From the NCBI RefSeq assembly GCF_018446385.1, contig NC_056001.1:12394672-12458671 (forward strand): DNA of 64,000 nt. Direction: 5' to 3'. Positions 48,654 through 60,642 of this stretch are shown here, piece after piece. Within the stretch, counting starts at the first letter, position 1; each line of letters begins with the position of its first letter. The translations under genes and the position numbers were made by a program. The notes beneath the pieces are model-generated. The model was given only the letters and a program-made list of their open reading frames with translations, made no database searches and was not told the DNA's origin. This stretch comes from Zingiber officinale (lineage: Eukaryota > Streptophyta > Magnoliopsida > Zingiberales > Zingiberaceae).

Positions 48654-50072
48654 TGTTGGGTTTTTTGGGCCGCGAAAATCACTTTTTCGCGTCGCGGAAA
48701 CCCCGAAACCCCTTAGCCAACGGATCCGTGCGAAGAAAAATTTGAAAAACATACGAATACGAGTTTACCTAGATCTACACTTAGATCTACATGGAAAAAA
48801 TATTATACCTTCGATGCGTGCCCTTCGCGAGTCCCGCTTGTCCAAGGAGATGCCGGATCTCTAGTTGTCAAAGTAGACAACTCTCTAGAAGTATCCACAC
48901 GAACAAGATGTGTTCTCTAACACACAAGGATGGAGAAGAGAACACCACAAGTGTGCTAGCACTTCTTGATGCTCTCGGATGGGATTGGAAGAAGAAGAAA
49001 GGAAAAGAAGAGAACACACTCCTCTAAAATCTCTATGTGACTTTCACTAACCTTTCTTCTTAGATTAGATTCACTCTCCTTTCTTCTCCCTTGCTTGAAA
49101 CCCACGACCAAGAGAAGAGAAAGAGCAAGAAGAGAGCTTAGGAGGAGGAAGATCACTTGAATGAGAGTTACTCACCAAAAGAAAAACTTCTCTTTTTCCA
49201 TCAAGTGGTGTAACCCCCTTCACATTAATCACAATTAATGTGGAGGCCATTAAAGAGAATAGTTGTAACCTCCATGAGGTGGCACATGTGATGATGTGGC
49301 ACATCATCATTAGTTCTCCTAATGCCAAGTCACAAATGATGTGGCATAAAGTCAAGTCAAACTTGACTCTTCCTCTTAAGTCAAATCAAACTTGACTTAA
49401 TCTCTTTCATGGTTGATCTAATCCAACCATTTAATTCAAGCTAATTTAATATAATGAATCTAATTCATTTAATTAAATTGATTCAATGAGTCATAATCTA
49501 AATTAGACTCATTGAACACATGAATCAACTTGAGTCCAACTCAATTAGCCCAATTAGGATTACTCTTAATCCAATTTGATTCATCACATGAATCTAATCC
49601 TCTTGGTTCATCATATGAACCTAATCTCCATCCACTTGTTCTTTGTGTGTGACCCAATAGGTTCTTGTAACGTTGACAATGCCCCTAAACTCATTTAGAA
49701 GCATAAGTAATGAGCGGTATCTAACAATACATCATTACTACCCAAGTTACAAGAATGTTGAGATCCAACATCACCTTGTGACTACTAATTGTGACTCCTC
49801 ACAATATATGACAAGTGTTCTTCTATCCTAGACATCTAGATTGATTAATGTGAGGCATAGACCGTGTCATCCTTTAATCAATCTAAATCTTGAACTCCAA
49901 GTAGACTCACTAAATCAAATGAGCTCAATATCTCATATTGACTCATTTGGACATGACCATGCACTTCGTGGTCTCACTCTATCAAGAATACCGATGTCTC
50001 TCCCGTCATATAGGAGGGATAGATCCCATTTACATCACTCACAGCTCTCCGCATAATTTGTTACATACCCAG

Positions 50073-50920
50073 TGATCCGGTGGTAAGAGCCCGGGACCTC
50101 CTAATGAGGGGTCAGCGCCACGTGGAGGTCAAAGGGCCAAGTGGTCCGCCAGAGAAGGGTGAGCCGACCGGACTTGGAAGAAAAGGATAAGACCGATCGG
50201 CCGACCAATGGACATTCGGTAGTAAAAGGCGCCCTGACCGGGTCGAGGTTCCGACGCTCTATCGAAACAGTAGTTAAGAGCCGAGCGGAAGAACCAGGAG
50301 AAAATAACACTGCTAACAGTCCCTACATAGCGCCTACTGGAAATTTCCCTAGTGCATCAAGGTCAACGGCAGGCCGGACGCGAGGTGAGTGCCGTCCGGC
50401 CAGCGCGTAAAAGGAGGAGGGGCCGGCCTGACGGACTCCCTGTCCAGCCGGTCGGACGCCCTGGATTATGAGCAATAAAGAAGGGGGAACATCTTCTGAC
50501 AGCCGTCAAGTCGTATGGCTGGGCCATACTCCTAGTCTGACAATGGGGTGTCCTGTTGTCCCATCGAAGGCGCGATGGGACTGTTGCAATATGGCGTCAG
50601 GTAAGCTTTCTGACAGGTGCATACCGAGGTATGGGCTGCGGACACGTATGCGCCTCGGTGGACGTGCATTGGTTCTTTCACCGCTCTATATAAAGAGCCT
50701 CTTATTTCGCCGGAGGTACGCATTCTAGGAGCTTCGAAGCCACTTTTTCCACTTGCTTACCTGACTTGAGCGTCGGAGGGTCGCCGCCGGGAACCCCTTC
50801 CCAGCCCGACTTCTGTGCAGGATCGCCGGAGGTCCGTGCGACCAGACGGAGGCCCACGCCATCGACTAGGAAAGTGCCACGTGCCCAGCGTCCTTTGGTT
50901 CAGCGATTCGGACAGGATCA
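50073..50920 (+). repeat. 5' LTR of the Tat element
   Basis: 848 bp. TATA box (CTATATAAAG) near 50684. Paired with 59240-60086 with few differences visible, for example A/C at the AATGAGG/AACGAGG position near 50103 and a short difference near 50423. Confidence 0.95.
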
Positions 50921-50921
50921 A

Positions 50922-50940
50922 TTTGGCGCCGTCTGTGGGA
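50922..50940 (+). other. Primer-binding site of the Tat element
   Basis: TTTGGCGCCGTCTGTGGGA directly after the LTR (one A between). This wording is common at the PBS of plant Tat-like Gypsy elements. Confidence 0.88.
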
Positions 50941-50965
50941 ACGCCCCTGCATCCGATCGGAAACA

Positions 50966-52101
50966 ATGGACGAGGCTAGACGACAACACACGGTGACACT
51001 TTCGAACGAGGAACTCGACGCTCTGATCGAGATAAGGGCCGCCAAGCTCGTGGAGCAAAAACAGAAAGCCACAGCCGAGCGGCCGGAGCAGCAATCAACA
51101 TCAGCGTCTGGTGGTCGAGCGGAAGCGCCACCAGCCAGCCACCGTTGCATTTCATCGAGCCCTGTTCCGCACCCCTGAAGCCGTACCCGCTCACAGAGAT
51201 AGTGGATCTTCTTCGGATGAAATACCTAGACGAGATGACAGAAAGGGGAAAGCCCCCCGAGCGGACGCATCGCCCGAGCGGATCAATCGCCAATTTTCAG
51301 AGGCTATTCTACGAGACCCCCTGCCCAAGCATTACGTGCCTCCGACGATCGACGAGTATAATGGGACAACCGACCCAGATGATCATTTGGGTAAGTTTGA
51401 CAACACGGCAACCTTACATCAATACACAGATGGGGTGAAGTGTCGGGTTTTCCTCACCACCCTCTCTGGGTCGGCTCAACGGTGGTTTCGGAGGCTGCCG
51501 GATGGATCCATCATGAGCTTCAAGGATTTCCGAACGGCCTTCCTCCACCATTTTGCGAGCAGCCGACGCTACCAGAAAACGAGCATGAGCCTGTTCACCA
51601 TCAAGCAAGAAGCCCGTGAATCGCTTCGAGGTTACATCTAGCGGTTCAACCAAGTGGCGATGGACATTCCAACGGCCTCCTCGGAAACTATGATGAATGC
51701 CTTCACACAAGGCCTAGTGGATGGAGATTTCTTCCGATCGCTCATCCGAAAGCCGCCCCGGGATTATGATCACATGCTACACCGGGCTAATGAGTACATC
51801 AACGTGGAAGAAGCGCAAGCGGCCAGGAAAAAAGAAACTCCAGCCGAGCGGCCCCCTCCGTGCGGCTCATCAGCCGCCCAGAGGACCGAGGGCCGAAGCA
51901 ATCCGAGCCCCCCATGTCCGATCCCACGTGCAAGAGGTAGCTGCCGCTCGGCCAAAGCCAAAGAAGAAATGGACCCCGATGTTCTGCTCCTTCCACCGGA
52001 CGGATACGCACAATACAAGGGATTGTCGAAGTTTTCCCTTCGTGGCTCATCCCGTGCCCCGGAATGCCGGACGACGGTCTCCCTCAGTCGACAGGCGGTA
52101 G
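50966..52101 (+). pseudogene. Tat gag relic
   Basis: Starts MDEARRQHTVTLSNEELDAL, then changes frame at about 51105. The retrotransposon gag core follows (YNGTTDPDDHLGKFDNTATL, CRVFLTTLSGSAQRWFRRLP, SFKDFRTAFLHHF). It is stopped by TAG at 51639-51641 and continues RFNQVAMDIPTASSETMMNA. Another frame change at about 51850-51950 leads to a zinc-knuckle-like FCSFHRTDTHNTRDC. Gag forms the particle that packages the RNA; this copy cannot make it in one piece. Confidence 0.87.
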
Positions 52102-52401
52102 AGAACTCATGACGCCGAACGGACACGAACCGATAGGCCGCAGCAACAGGCCCCTGATCGGCATCGTTCTCCAAGGCAGGAGAATCGCCGAGCGTCTAGA
52201 GAACGGTCCCGACCGTCCGCTCGGGAAGAGGAAAATAGAAGCAATACTTCCCGAGGCGAGATCAACGTTATTGCTGGCGGGCCGACCGGAGGAGACTCCA
52301 ATCGAGCTAGAAAGGCAAGCGTCCGGCAGCTCCAAATTCATGCGGTCGGCTGCAGCCAAGAGCGGGCGAACGGACCGGAAATCAGTTTCGGGCCAGGGGA
52401 C

Positions 52402-53025
52402 TTGGAAGGAGTTGAAGTACCCCACGACGATGCTCTGCTCATCAAAGCAGTAATAGCCAATTACACTATTCACCGCGTATTTGTTGACACAGGGAGCTCA
52501 GTCAACATCTTATTCAAGAAGGCGTTCGATCAGCTGCAAATTGATCGAGCCGAGCTGTTACCCATGACAACTCCGCTCTACGGGTTTACGGGTAACGAAG
52601 TTCAGCCGGTCGGACAGATCCGGCTGGCTACCTCGCTGGGAGAAGAGCCGCTCAGGAGGACAAGGACAACAAACTTTGTGGTGGTCGATTCTCGCTCATC
52701 CTACAACGTCATTTTGGGACGACCGACGCTCAGCGAATTCCGAGCGGTCGTCTCAACCTTCCATCAGAAGATCAAATTCCCCGTGGAGGACAAAGTGGGA
52801 GAAGTACGGGGAGATCAGCTAGCAGCTCGGCGATGCTACATCGAGATGGTCCGAGCAGAAGCCAATCCCGCTCGGAAGACGCCCCGAATCGAGGTAAACG
52901 TCATCACTGAGAAGCCACCTTCTTTAATTTATGAAGAAAAAAGGAGGTATAGATTCACCCAACCCGATCGGAGGCCACGACTTTTATTGCGTCTGATCTG
53001 GAGGAGAAGCAGAAAGAGGAACTGA
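52402..53025 (+). pseudogene. Retropepsin-type protease region of the Tat element
   Basis: A 207-residue frame with the aspartic protease active site VFVDTGSSVNILF and the second hallmark YNVILGRPTLSEF. It is separated from gag and RT by frame changes. The end of the frame (after SLIYEEKRRYRF) runs out of the normal pol sequence at about 52955-53025. As a domain the protease looks intact, but it lacks a continuous polyprotein. Confidence 0.85.
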
Positions 53026-53039
53026 TCCAATGCCTCCGA

Positions 53040-54608
53040 AGAAATCATGATGTCTTCGTCTGGTCGACACATGAGCTGCCCGGAATTTCGCCGAGCATAG
53101 TGCAGCACGAGTTACATGTCCGACCGGACGCCCGGCCGGTAAAGCAGAGAAAAAGAGATTTCAGCGCCGAGCAGAATGCCATCATCCGGTCGGAGGTGGA
53201 GAAGCTTCTGGAAGCCGGCCATATATGCGAGGTGCAGTTCCCGAGCTGGCTAGCAAACGTAGTATTAGTCTCCAAGCCGGGCGACAAATGGAGAATGTGC
53301 ATAGATTTTCGGGATCTTAACAAAGGCTGCGAATTAATATGTATGCTTGACGCTTACCAAGGCTATCATCAAGTGCCGCTCGCCCGTGAAGATCAAGAAA
53401 AAGTCAGCTTTGTGACGGTCGACGACACCTATTGCTATAAGGTGATGCCGTTCGAATTGAAAAATGCGGGAGCCACTTATCAGCGCTTGATGAACAAAGT
53501 GTTCAGAGAGCAGATCGGGCGGAATCTAGAGGTATATGTGGACGACATTCTCATCAAATCCGTTCGAGCGGCCGATCTCCTGGAGGACATGGAGGAGACT
53601 TTCCGAACACTGAGGAGGTATGGCGTCAAACTAAATCCCTAGAAGTGTCTGTTCGGAGCGAAAGGAGGACGTTTCTTGGGTTACATCGTGACCGAGCGGG
53701 GTATTGAAGCAAATCCCAGCAAGGTGAAAGCTCTGCAAGACATGCCGCCACCGAGAAGCACGAGGGAAGTGCAGCGTTTGACCGGTCGGATAACGGCTCT
53801 CTCCAGGTTCATCTTCAAAACTGCCGACCGGAGCCTCCCTTTCTTCAAAATATTGCGCAAGGCCACTAAGTTTCACTGGGATGAAGAATGCGATCGGGCG
53901 TTCGAAGACTTGAAGGCCTATCTGAACTCTCTCCCAGTATTAGCCAAGCCGACTGCTGGTGAGCCACTTTATATGTACTTATCTTCAACCGAGCATGCAA
54001 TCGGCTCGGCTTTAGTGAGGACGAGCGGAGAAGAGCCCGTGTATTTCCTTAGTCATATTTTAAAAGATGCTGAATCTCGCTACACTGGGCTCGAGAAGCT
54101 GGCTTTTGCTCTGATCCTCGCCGCTCGATGCCTCCGTCCATACTTCCTGGCGCATACTATCATCGTCAAGACCAATAGCCCGCTCGGACGTGTGTTATTG
54201 AATCCAGAAGCATCCGGGCGGCTCATCAAATGGACGACGGAGTTAAGTGAATTTGACATCCAATACCAGCCCCGCTCGGCGATCAAAGCGCAATCCTTAG
54301 CCGATTTTGTGACTGAGGTGCAAAGGCCGGAGCCGGAAGCTATGTGGAGAATATATGTGGATGGGTCGTCCACTCGGCTCGGAAGCGGGATTGGAATATT
54401 GTTGATCTCCCCTCAAGAAGAAAAGATGCACTTATCCGTCCGGCTAGATTATAAGGCTACCAACAATGAAGCACAGTATAAAGCCCTCATAGCTGGCTTG
54501 CAGGCTGCCCGGCATGTGGGAGCCGGTCGGGTAACGCTCCACTCAGATTCACAGTTGGTCGCTCGACAGCTCTCCGGTACCTTCGAAATCAATAGCGCTC
54601 GGCTTTGA
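53040..54608 (+). pseudogene. Reverse transcriptase and RNase H of the Tat element, defective
   Basis: RT shows HELHVRPDARPVKQ, WLANVVLVSKPGDKWRMCID and the catalytic YVDDILIKS. About 25 residues that normally link NKxC to the LDAY motif are missing at about 53325-53345. A TAG lies at 53641-53643. The connection region is FLGYIVTERGIEANPSKV, followed by the RNase H-like RT-RH block and a second RNase H domain (WRIYVDGSSTRLGSGIGIL, ATNNEAQYKAL, LHSDSQLV). A frameshift at about 54600 breaks entry into the integrase region. Two RNase H modules are usual for Tat elements. Confidence 0.88.
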
Positions 54609-54609
54609 G

Positions 54610-56019
54610 AAGCTGAAAACCGATTTTAGAGAAGTTATTGTCCAGAAGATACCCAGAGCAGAAAATCAAGCAGCTGATGAGTTAGCCAAACTCGCGAGCT
54701 CAATAACGCCGGTCGCCATTCAGCAGCCAATTGAAAAAGTACTGTTGGTAGCATACGTCGACCGGATGGAAGGCCTCACATTTCCAAGCGACTGGCGGAC
54801 ACCCATCATAGAGTTCCTCCGCTCGGGTGCCACACAATCCAATGAGTATGAAGCCCAGCTGCTAAGGAGGAGAGCCGGTCGGTTCACACTCATCGGCGAT
54901 CAGCTTTATAAAAAGGCTTTCTCACGCCCGTTGTTGAAATGCGTGAGCTCGGAGGACTCAGCTTACATCCTCCAAGAAGTACATCAAGGATCGTGCGGAG
55001 GACATCCGGGCGGACGAGCACTAGCTAAGAAGATCCTGCTAGCCGGATACTTTTGGCTAACTTTACAAGCAGACGCCGCTCGGACTGTGTCGACGTGCCT
55101 TTCATGCCAAAAGTACCATAACTTCAACCACCGACCGGCAGAAGAAATGAAGGCATCAACAGTTTCATGTCCGTTCGATCAATGGGGAATGAATATTGTT
55201 GGTCCATTCCCGATGGCGACCGGGCAGCGAAAATTTTTGCTAGTGGCGGTTGATTATTTCTCCAAGTGGGTGGAGGCCGAGCCGCTAGCCAAGATCACCG
55301 AACAGATGGTCAAAAAATTTATCTGGCAACACATCATCTGTCGGTTCGGCATCCCTCGCCGATTGGTCTCAGACAATGGGCGGCAATTCACAGGGAAGAT
55401 GCTAGAGGATTGGTGCAAAAGCTACGGCATCGAGCAACACTTCACGTCCGTGGCTTATCCCCAAAGCAACGGTCATGCCGAAGTGGCCAATCGGGAAATT
55501 CTTCGTATTTTGCGCGCTCGGCTCGACCATTTGGGAGGAAGTTGGCCAGATGAAGTGTCGGGCGTCTTATGGGCCATCTGAACGGCTCCAAAGGAAGGGA
55601 CGGGCGTCACGCTTTTCCACTTGGTGTATGGCGGCGAAGCGGTCATTCCTGTTGAAGTCGGAGTCGAATCCGCTAGGATCCAAAGCTATGATGAAGACAA
55701 CGCCGAGTGGAGGAACACAGAGTTGGATCTGGTCGAAGAGGAAAGAGCCAAGGCGTCCATCCGGCTGATGGTGTACCGGCAACGGATGAAGCAAAATTAC
55801 AATCGCCGCGTAATCCCCAGATCATTTCAGGTCGGCGATCTTGTCTGGAAGAAAGTCAAGCCGGTCGGCGACATCGGCAAATTGGAGGCACCGTGGGCGG
55901 GCCCCTTCAAGGTTATTGAAAAGCTTCGCTCATGCGCATATTATTTGGAGGATGAAGCCGGACGGCAGCTGGATCGACCGTGGAGTGCAAATCATCTCCA
56001 GCCTTATCGAGCTGGATGA
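54610..56019 (+). pseudogene. Integrase of the Tat element, active site changed
   Basis: The frame continues from RNase H (ADELAKLASSITP) into the HHCC zinc domain (HQGSCGGHPGGRALAKKI and CLSCQKYHN) and the core. The usual first catalytic Asp is Asn (AAT at 55192-55194, in WGMNIVGPFP). The second and third acidic residues are present (SDNGRQF, and the Glu of HAEVANREIL). A TGA at 55579-55581 splits core from C-terminal part, which has YGGEAVIPVEVG and FQVGDLVWKKVKP. Catalysis should be abolished. Confidence 0.9.
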
Positions 56020-56358
56020 AAGGTGCACGAATGTAATTCATTTTTGTGTATATGCTAGTCGCCTATGTCCTTGTAATACAGGAAGCAAAAAGATGAAAAC
56101 GCATTGAGCGTTATCCGCCGAACGGCCTACTGCGTGAAGACCCCGTGCCGTTCGGCCGGGGTGTACAAATATACGAGCCAAACGCTCGATGACGTAGACC
56201 CCGCGCCGTTCGGCAGTGCGAATTGTATCCGAGCCAAAGGCTTAATATCGAAGGCCCTGGACCGTTCGGCTGGAGGTATATTAAACGAGCTGCACGCTCG
56301 ATAACGAGGACCCCTCGCCCCTCGGCAAGGCGTATATAATCAGTTAAAAGTTAGCCGT

Positions 56359-56614
56359 GAAGACCGTCGAGCTCCGACGTTAAATATCGAGAGACGAGCC
56401 GGCGTCTATAAACGTCCGAGCGGAAGACCGTCGAGCTCCGACATTAAATATCGAGAGACGAGCCGGCGTCTATAAACGTCCGAGCGGAAGACCGTCGAGC
56501 TCCGACGTTAAATATCGAGAGACGAGCCGACGTCTATAAACGTCCGAGCGGAAGACCGTCGAGCTCCGACGTTAAATATCGAGAGACGAGCCGACGTCTA
56601 TAAACGTCCGAGCG
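56359..56614 (+). repeat. Four 64-bp tandem repeats after pol
   Basis: Units start at 56359, 56423, 56487 and 56551 with GAAGACCGTCGAGCTCCGAC and end CGTCCGAGCGG. Differences between units are single bases (for example GCCGGCG versus GCCGACG). The preceding 56100-56340 holds looser copies with GAC(C)CC and GTTCGGC. Confidence 0.95.
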
Positions 56615-56981
56615 GCTCGCATGGCAAGAATCTAGTGCAAACCCCTTTGAGGTAGGGCGCAAAGCTAGAGATGGTTAATTAGAATTAAAAATGTGAGCAA
56701 GTGAACGAATGACGTTCGCGCGCCGAGCGGCTACCTAGTTGCATGGCGAAAGATGTTATCGAAGGCAAGCGACTTGAGTCCACGTTATAGCATAAAGCCG
56801 AGCGGAGGAGTTATAAAGAACACTTAAAATGTGACGAAATAAAAATTTCTTGTCAAAACAGAAGTTGGAGGAACAGAAAAGATTATCTATTATGCACTGG
56901 GTGAACCAAAAAAGTTACTATAAAAATAAGTTGGGCCGAACGGCTGGAATACAAAAAAGTTCATAAAGAAAAAAACGCTTA

Positions 56982-58593
56982 TCATGCGTCAAAGTCAAAA
57001 AGAGTGTCTGGGATGACGCCCATCACGGTCGCGAGGTCCTCGGGGGGGATGGCCAGCTCGGCGGGCAGGTGGCCCTTGGTCTTCAGGTAATCTACCGCCG
57101 CCTTGATTGCTTCTTCGAAAGTGAGGGATATCTTGTCAGTAAACTTCTCTCCGAAATCTTCCGAGCGGAGATACGCCTTCCTCACTTCGTTCGAACGGGC
57201 CGACTCCCCCTTTTGATATTCTTTGAGCGCAGCATGGGACCATTGGCCGATCAGCAGCAGCCATGTACGGCTCCGAAGGAAGGCGCAGAACGGTTTTAAT
57301 TAAATTCTGGCCGCTCGGCCCGCTCTGAGAAGCGTCGGCCTTACCGGACGGCCCACCGGTGGACGAGGAGGGAAGCTCGCCCAAACGCCTGATACGACGC
57401 AGAGTCCTGGAAGGGCTGGACGGCGGCGCCTCAAAGCTGGCCCTCGGAGAGTCATGTGGGGTCGGTGTACTCTCTAAGGAAACCGTCCCGGACAGCACCG
57501 GAGCACCCGCGCCCCGCTCGGGCTGTGGCTCATCAGGTGGAGTTGAGGTAGAGGCGGATTCCGGTCGTCGCCGCTTCCGTGTGAGTAGCGGAACATCATC
57601 GGCCGAACGACCCTCTACCTCGGCTTGAGCCGAGGGTTCTATGTCGCCCACGGCCTCGTCGTGAGAAGCAGGAGCGTCTAAGGCTTCGGGGACAGTTGGA
57701 GTCCCCTCACCTTCTTCGCCGGCCGGATCCGCTGGAGCAAGGCCCCGCTCGGCGACCTCCTTGTTCTTCACCGCCTCAATCTGAGCGGCTTTCAGCTTGA
57801 GCTTTTCGGTTGCCTTGGCGCGCCACATGACTTCAGCTGCAGAAGCAAAAAATAAATCAGTTAGAACAAAACAAATGGGAAGATAAGGGAACTTACTCAT
57901 GCTGCAGGGCAGATCGGCCGGGGTAGAGGACAAGCCGAATATGTACATTACTCCCGGGAGAAGTAGCTTGTCGATGTGATATCGTTGGCCGACCAGCCGT
58001 TCGGCTGCATGAAGGTAGGCCGCGTCGCCTCTAAATTTGCCGAGCTCCGGTGGCGCCAGCATCGCCGTCTGCCACTTGGTACAAAAAGTTGGCCGTTCGG
58101 GAAAACGTATATAGAAAAAATGCTCCTTCCAGTGTTTGTTGGAGCTCGGCATGTTATCGAAGAGGACGAAACCTATCCTAGACTGGAAAATAAAGATGCC
58201 CCACTCGGCTTGCTTAGGATAAAAAAAGTAATGGAAAATCTTAGGGTCGAGGGGGATGCCGTTCAGTTTAAAGAGAACTATCACCCCGCTCAGCAGCCTA
58301 ATGGAGTTGGGAACTATCTGGCCGAGCGGGATGCGGAAGTAATTGCAGACTTGCAAGATGAACTTGTGGGGTGGGAAGCGTAGCCCGGCCAAAAATTGGT
58401 CTCGGAAAAAAAGAACTGTGCCGAGCGGTGGTTCATGAGGCCGATCGGTCGGTGTGGCTAATATTAGTTGGTGGTCGGAAGGAAGGTCGTAAGTCCGAGC
58501 GAGACGCAATGCGTCTTCCTCATCAAAACGGCTCTCCATGGTCGTATACCATAGACCCGGAGCGTCGCCGGTCGACTGCGAGGTACTAGTCAT
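56982..58593 (-). pseudogene. Antisense ORF of the Tat element (gypsy-type transposon domain)
   Basis: Opposite in strand to gag-pol. The main frame runs from about 58593 (MTSTSQSTGDAPG) to a stop at 57136. Its first half has the conserved plant gypsy-type domain (LGTVLFFRDQFLAGLRFPPH, YFRIPLGQIVPNSIRLL, FHYFFYPKQ). The second half is charged and Ser/Pro-rich. A C-terminal block (ISLTFEEAIKAAVDYLKTKG to FDFDA) lies in another frame at 56982-57185, so a frameshift or unrecognised splice separates them. A 60-bp stretch at 57837-57896 has GT-AG ends (GTAAGT...CTGCAG) and is a multiple of three. The function of these proteins is unknown. Confidence 0.8.
57837..57896 (-). other. Candidate 60-bp in-frame intron in the antisense ORF
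   Basis: On the minus strand: donor GTAAGT after ATGA, T-rich stretch TTTTTTGCTTCTGCAG before the acceptor. Both retained and spliced forms keep the frame, joining the SMS end of the domain to AEVMWRAKATEKL. The bases inside are AT-rich compared with the GC-rich flanks, as for real plant introns. Confidence 0.75.
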
Positions 58594-59225
58594 GGTCGAA
58601 AGACAAGAATACGGGACCAAAAGGGAAGGTTCAAGCGAGGAATGGAAGAAAACCGACTTAAGGAAACGATTAACAGAAGGAGGAAAGCGTTGGGAGCGAG
58701 AAAGAGGGTCTTACAAGCAAAGGAGATGATCGACGGGGGCCTGGGGGTTGCCGGAGAGTTGGGGGGCAAGATCGCCGGAGAAGAAAACGAGCAGAGGGGT
58801 GCCGGAGGAGGATGAAGTAACAAGGCGGCGGAAACGAAGTCGGGGGCTTTATAACGCCGCCCGGGAGCAACCTTCGCCGTCCGATCCAGGTCGCCGATAT
58901 CGAGGGTGTCATCTAGCCGTCCATTTCAAACGGCGGCTGTCCCATCGGAAGTGACGCCACCGCCATACGCTGACAAACGCGCGATCGCCACGTGTCAGCA
59001 GGATACTGGCCGCATTTAATGAGCTCCCCTTACCGTGCGCAGAGCACGTGATGGGTAGCATGGGAGAGCATCGGACATGGATTCCAAGAGAACACAAAGG
59101 CACGGACAAGATATCGCCGAACGGAGGAGTATCCCTATGCCTGACCGAGCGGCCTGATGTAGTGATCATCGCTCGGTCAGATCGGCAGTCCAGTCAGTCG
59201 GACTTCGCCTCTTTCGACTATACTC

Positions 59226-59239
59226 GAGGGGAAGGCAAG
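59226..59239 (+). other. Polypurine tract of the Tat element
   Basis: GAGGGGAAGGCAAG adjoins the 3' LTR at 59240. The old Tat LTR at 36960 is preceded by the similar GAAGGGGAGGCTAG. Confidence 0.85.
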
Positions 59240-60086
59240 TGATCCGGTGGTAAGAGCCCGGGACCTCCTAACGAGGGGTCAGCGCCACGTGGAGGTCAAA
59301 GGGCCAAGTGGTCCGCCGGAGAAGGGTGAGCCGACCGGACTTGGAAGAAAAGGATAAGACCGATCGGCCGACCAATGGACATTCGGTAGTAAAAGGCGCC
59401 CTGACCGGGTCGGGGTTCCGACGCTCTGTCGAAACAGTAGTTAAGAGCCGAGCGAAAGAACCAGGCGAAAATAACACTGCTAACAGTCCCTACATAGCGC
59501 CTACTGGAAATTTCCCCAGTGCATCAAGGTCAACGGCAGGCTGGACGCGAGGTGAGTGCCGTCCGGCCAGCGCGTAAAAGGAGGAGGGGCTGCCGGACGG
59601 ACTCCCTGTCCAGCCGGTCGGACGCCCTGGATTATGAGCAGTAAAGAAGGGGGAACATCTTCTGACAGCCGTCAAGTCGTATGGCTGGGCCATACTCCTA
59701 GTATGACAACGGGGTGTCCTGTTGTCCCATCGAAGGCGCGATGAGACTGTTGCAGTATGGCGTCAGGTAAGCTTTCTGACAGGTGCATACCGAGGTATGG
59801 GCTGCGGACACGTATACGCCTCCGTGGACGTGCATTGGTTCTTTCACCGCTCTATATAAAGAGCCTCTTATTTCGCCGGAGGTACGCATTCCAGGAGCTC
59901 CGAAGCCACTTTTTCCACTTGCTTACCTGACTTGAGCGTCGGAGGGTCGCCGCCGGGAACCCCTTCCCAGCCCGACTTCTGTGCAGGATCGCCGGAGGTC
60001 CGTGCGACCAGACGGAGGCCCACGCCATCGACTAGGAGAGCGCCACGTGCCCAGCGTCCTTTGGTTCAGCGATTCGGACAGGATCA
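59240..60086 (+). repeat. 3' LTR of the Tat element
   Basis: 847 bp, ends GGACAGGATCA. Followed at once by the target duplication CCCAG and the resumed solo LTR. Confidence 0.95.
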
Positions 60087-60642
60087 CCCAGTAATCGCCT
60101 TTATAGTACACCCAGTTACGGGTGACGTTTGACGAAACCAAAGTACATAACTCCTTATGTAGGGAACCATGGTGACTTCAAGTATAAGGACTAGTAGTCA
60201 TACTAATAGCCACATGCGAAAGTATATGACACTCATATAATGATCCATGATACTTTCTCATGGCGGGTTATTCAGTATACATTCTCTAATGCATACCCAT
60301 GTGTCAACTTGATATCTCTATATCCATGACTTGTGAGATCAAGTCATCGAGTTGACCTACATGCTAGTCTTATTGCATTAACATTGTCCCTGAATGTTAA
60401 TACTCGACTAGGAATGATTAAGAGTAGTGTTCCCTATATCATCTCACTATCGATTCAACCAATCGATTGATATAGGTAAGAACCTTCTACTCAAGGACGT
60501 TATTATACTTAGTTTATTTGACACCAATACAAGTAAGTATAATAACCAAAAACTAAATGCCTTTATTTATATAGAATATGATACAACAAGTCTATAATAC
60601 AATCATCAAATGATTGGCTCTAGGGCTTTAGCTAACAGTATC

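Larger units (their letters stand above)
50073..60086 (+). mobile_element. Tat-lineage Gypsy retrotransposon, structurally complete (10,014 bp)
   Basis: Has LTRs of 848 and 847 bp (50073-50920 and 59240-60086), ends TGAT and ATCA, and target duplication CCCAG (50068-50072 and 60087-60091). Order: PBS, gag, protease, RT, RNase H, integrase, tandem repeats, antisense ORF, purine tract. Integrase after RNase H is the Gypsy order, and the antisense frame is typical of the Tat/RIRE2-like group. The LTRs are very similar, so insertion is fairly recent. Frameshifts, nonsense codons, an RT deletion and an integrase active-site change make it non-autonomous. It lies inside a minus-strand solo LTR. Confidence 0.95.
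48654..60637 (-). mobile_element. Solo Copia LTR (about 1,965 bp), split by the Tat element
   Basis: On the minus strand it starts TGTTAGCTAAAGCC (60637) and ends AAAACCCAACA (48654). The parts are 48654-50072 and 60092-60637. The flanking 5-mers are GGATC (48649-48653) and GTATC (60638-60642), one mismatch apart. The uninterrupted site in the related LTR at about 14005 reads GAAGGATCAGGGG, which supports GGATC as the original. No internal region exists, so it is a solo LTR. Confidence 0.85.
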
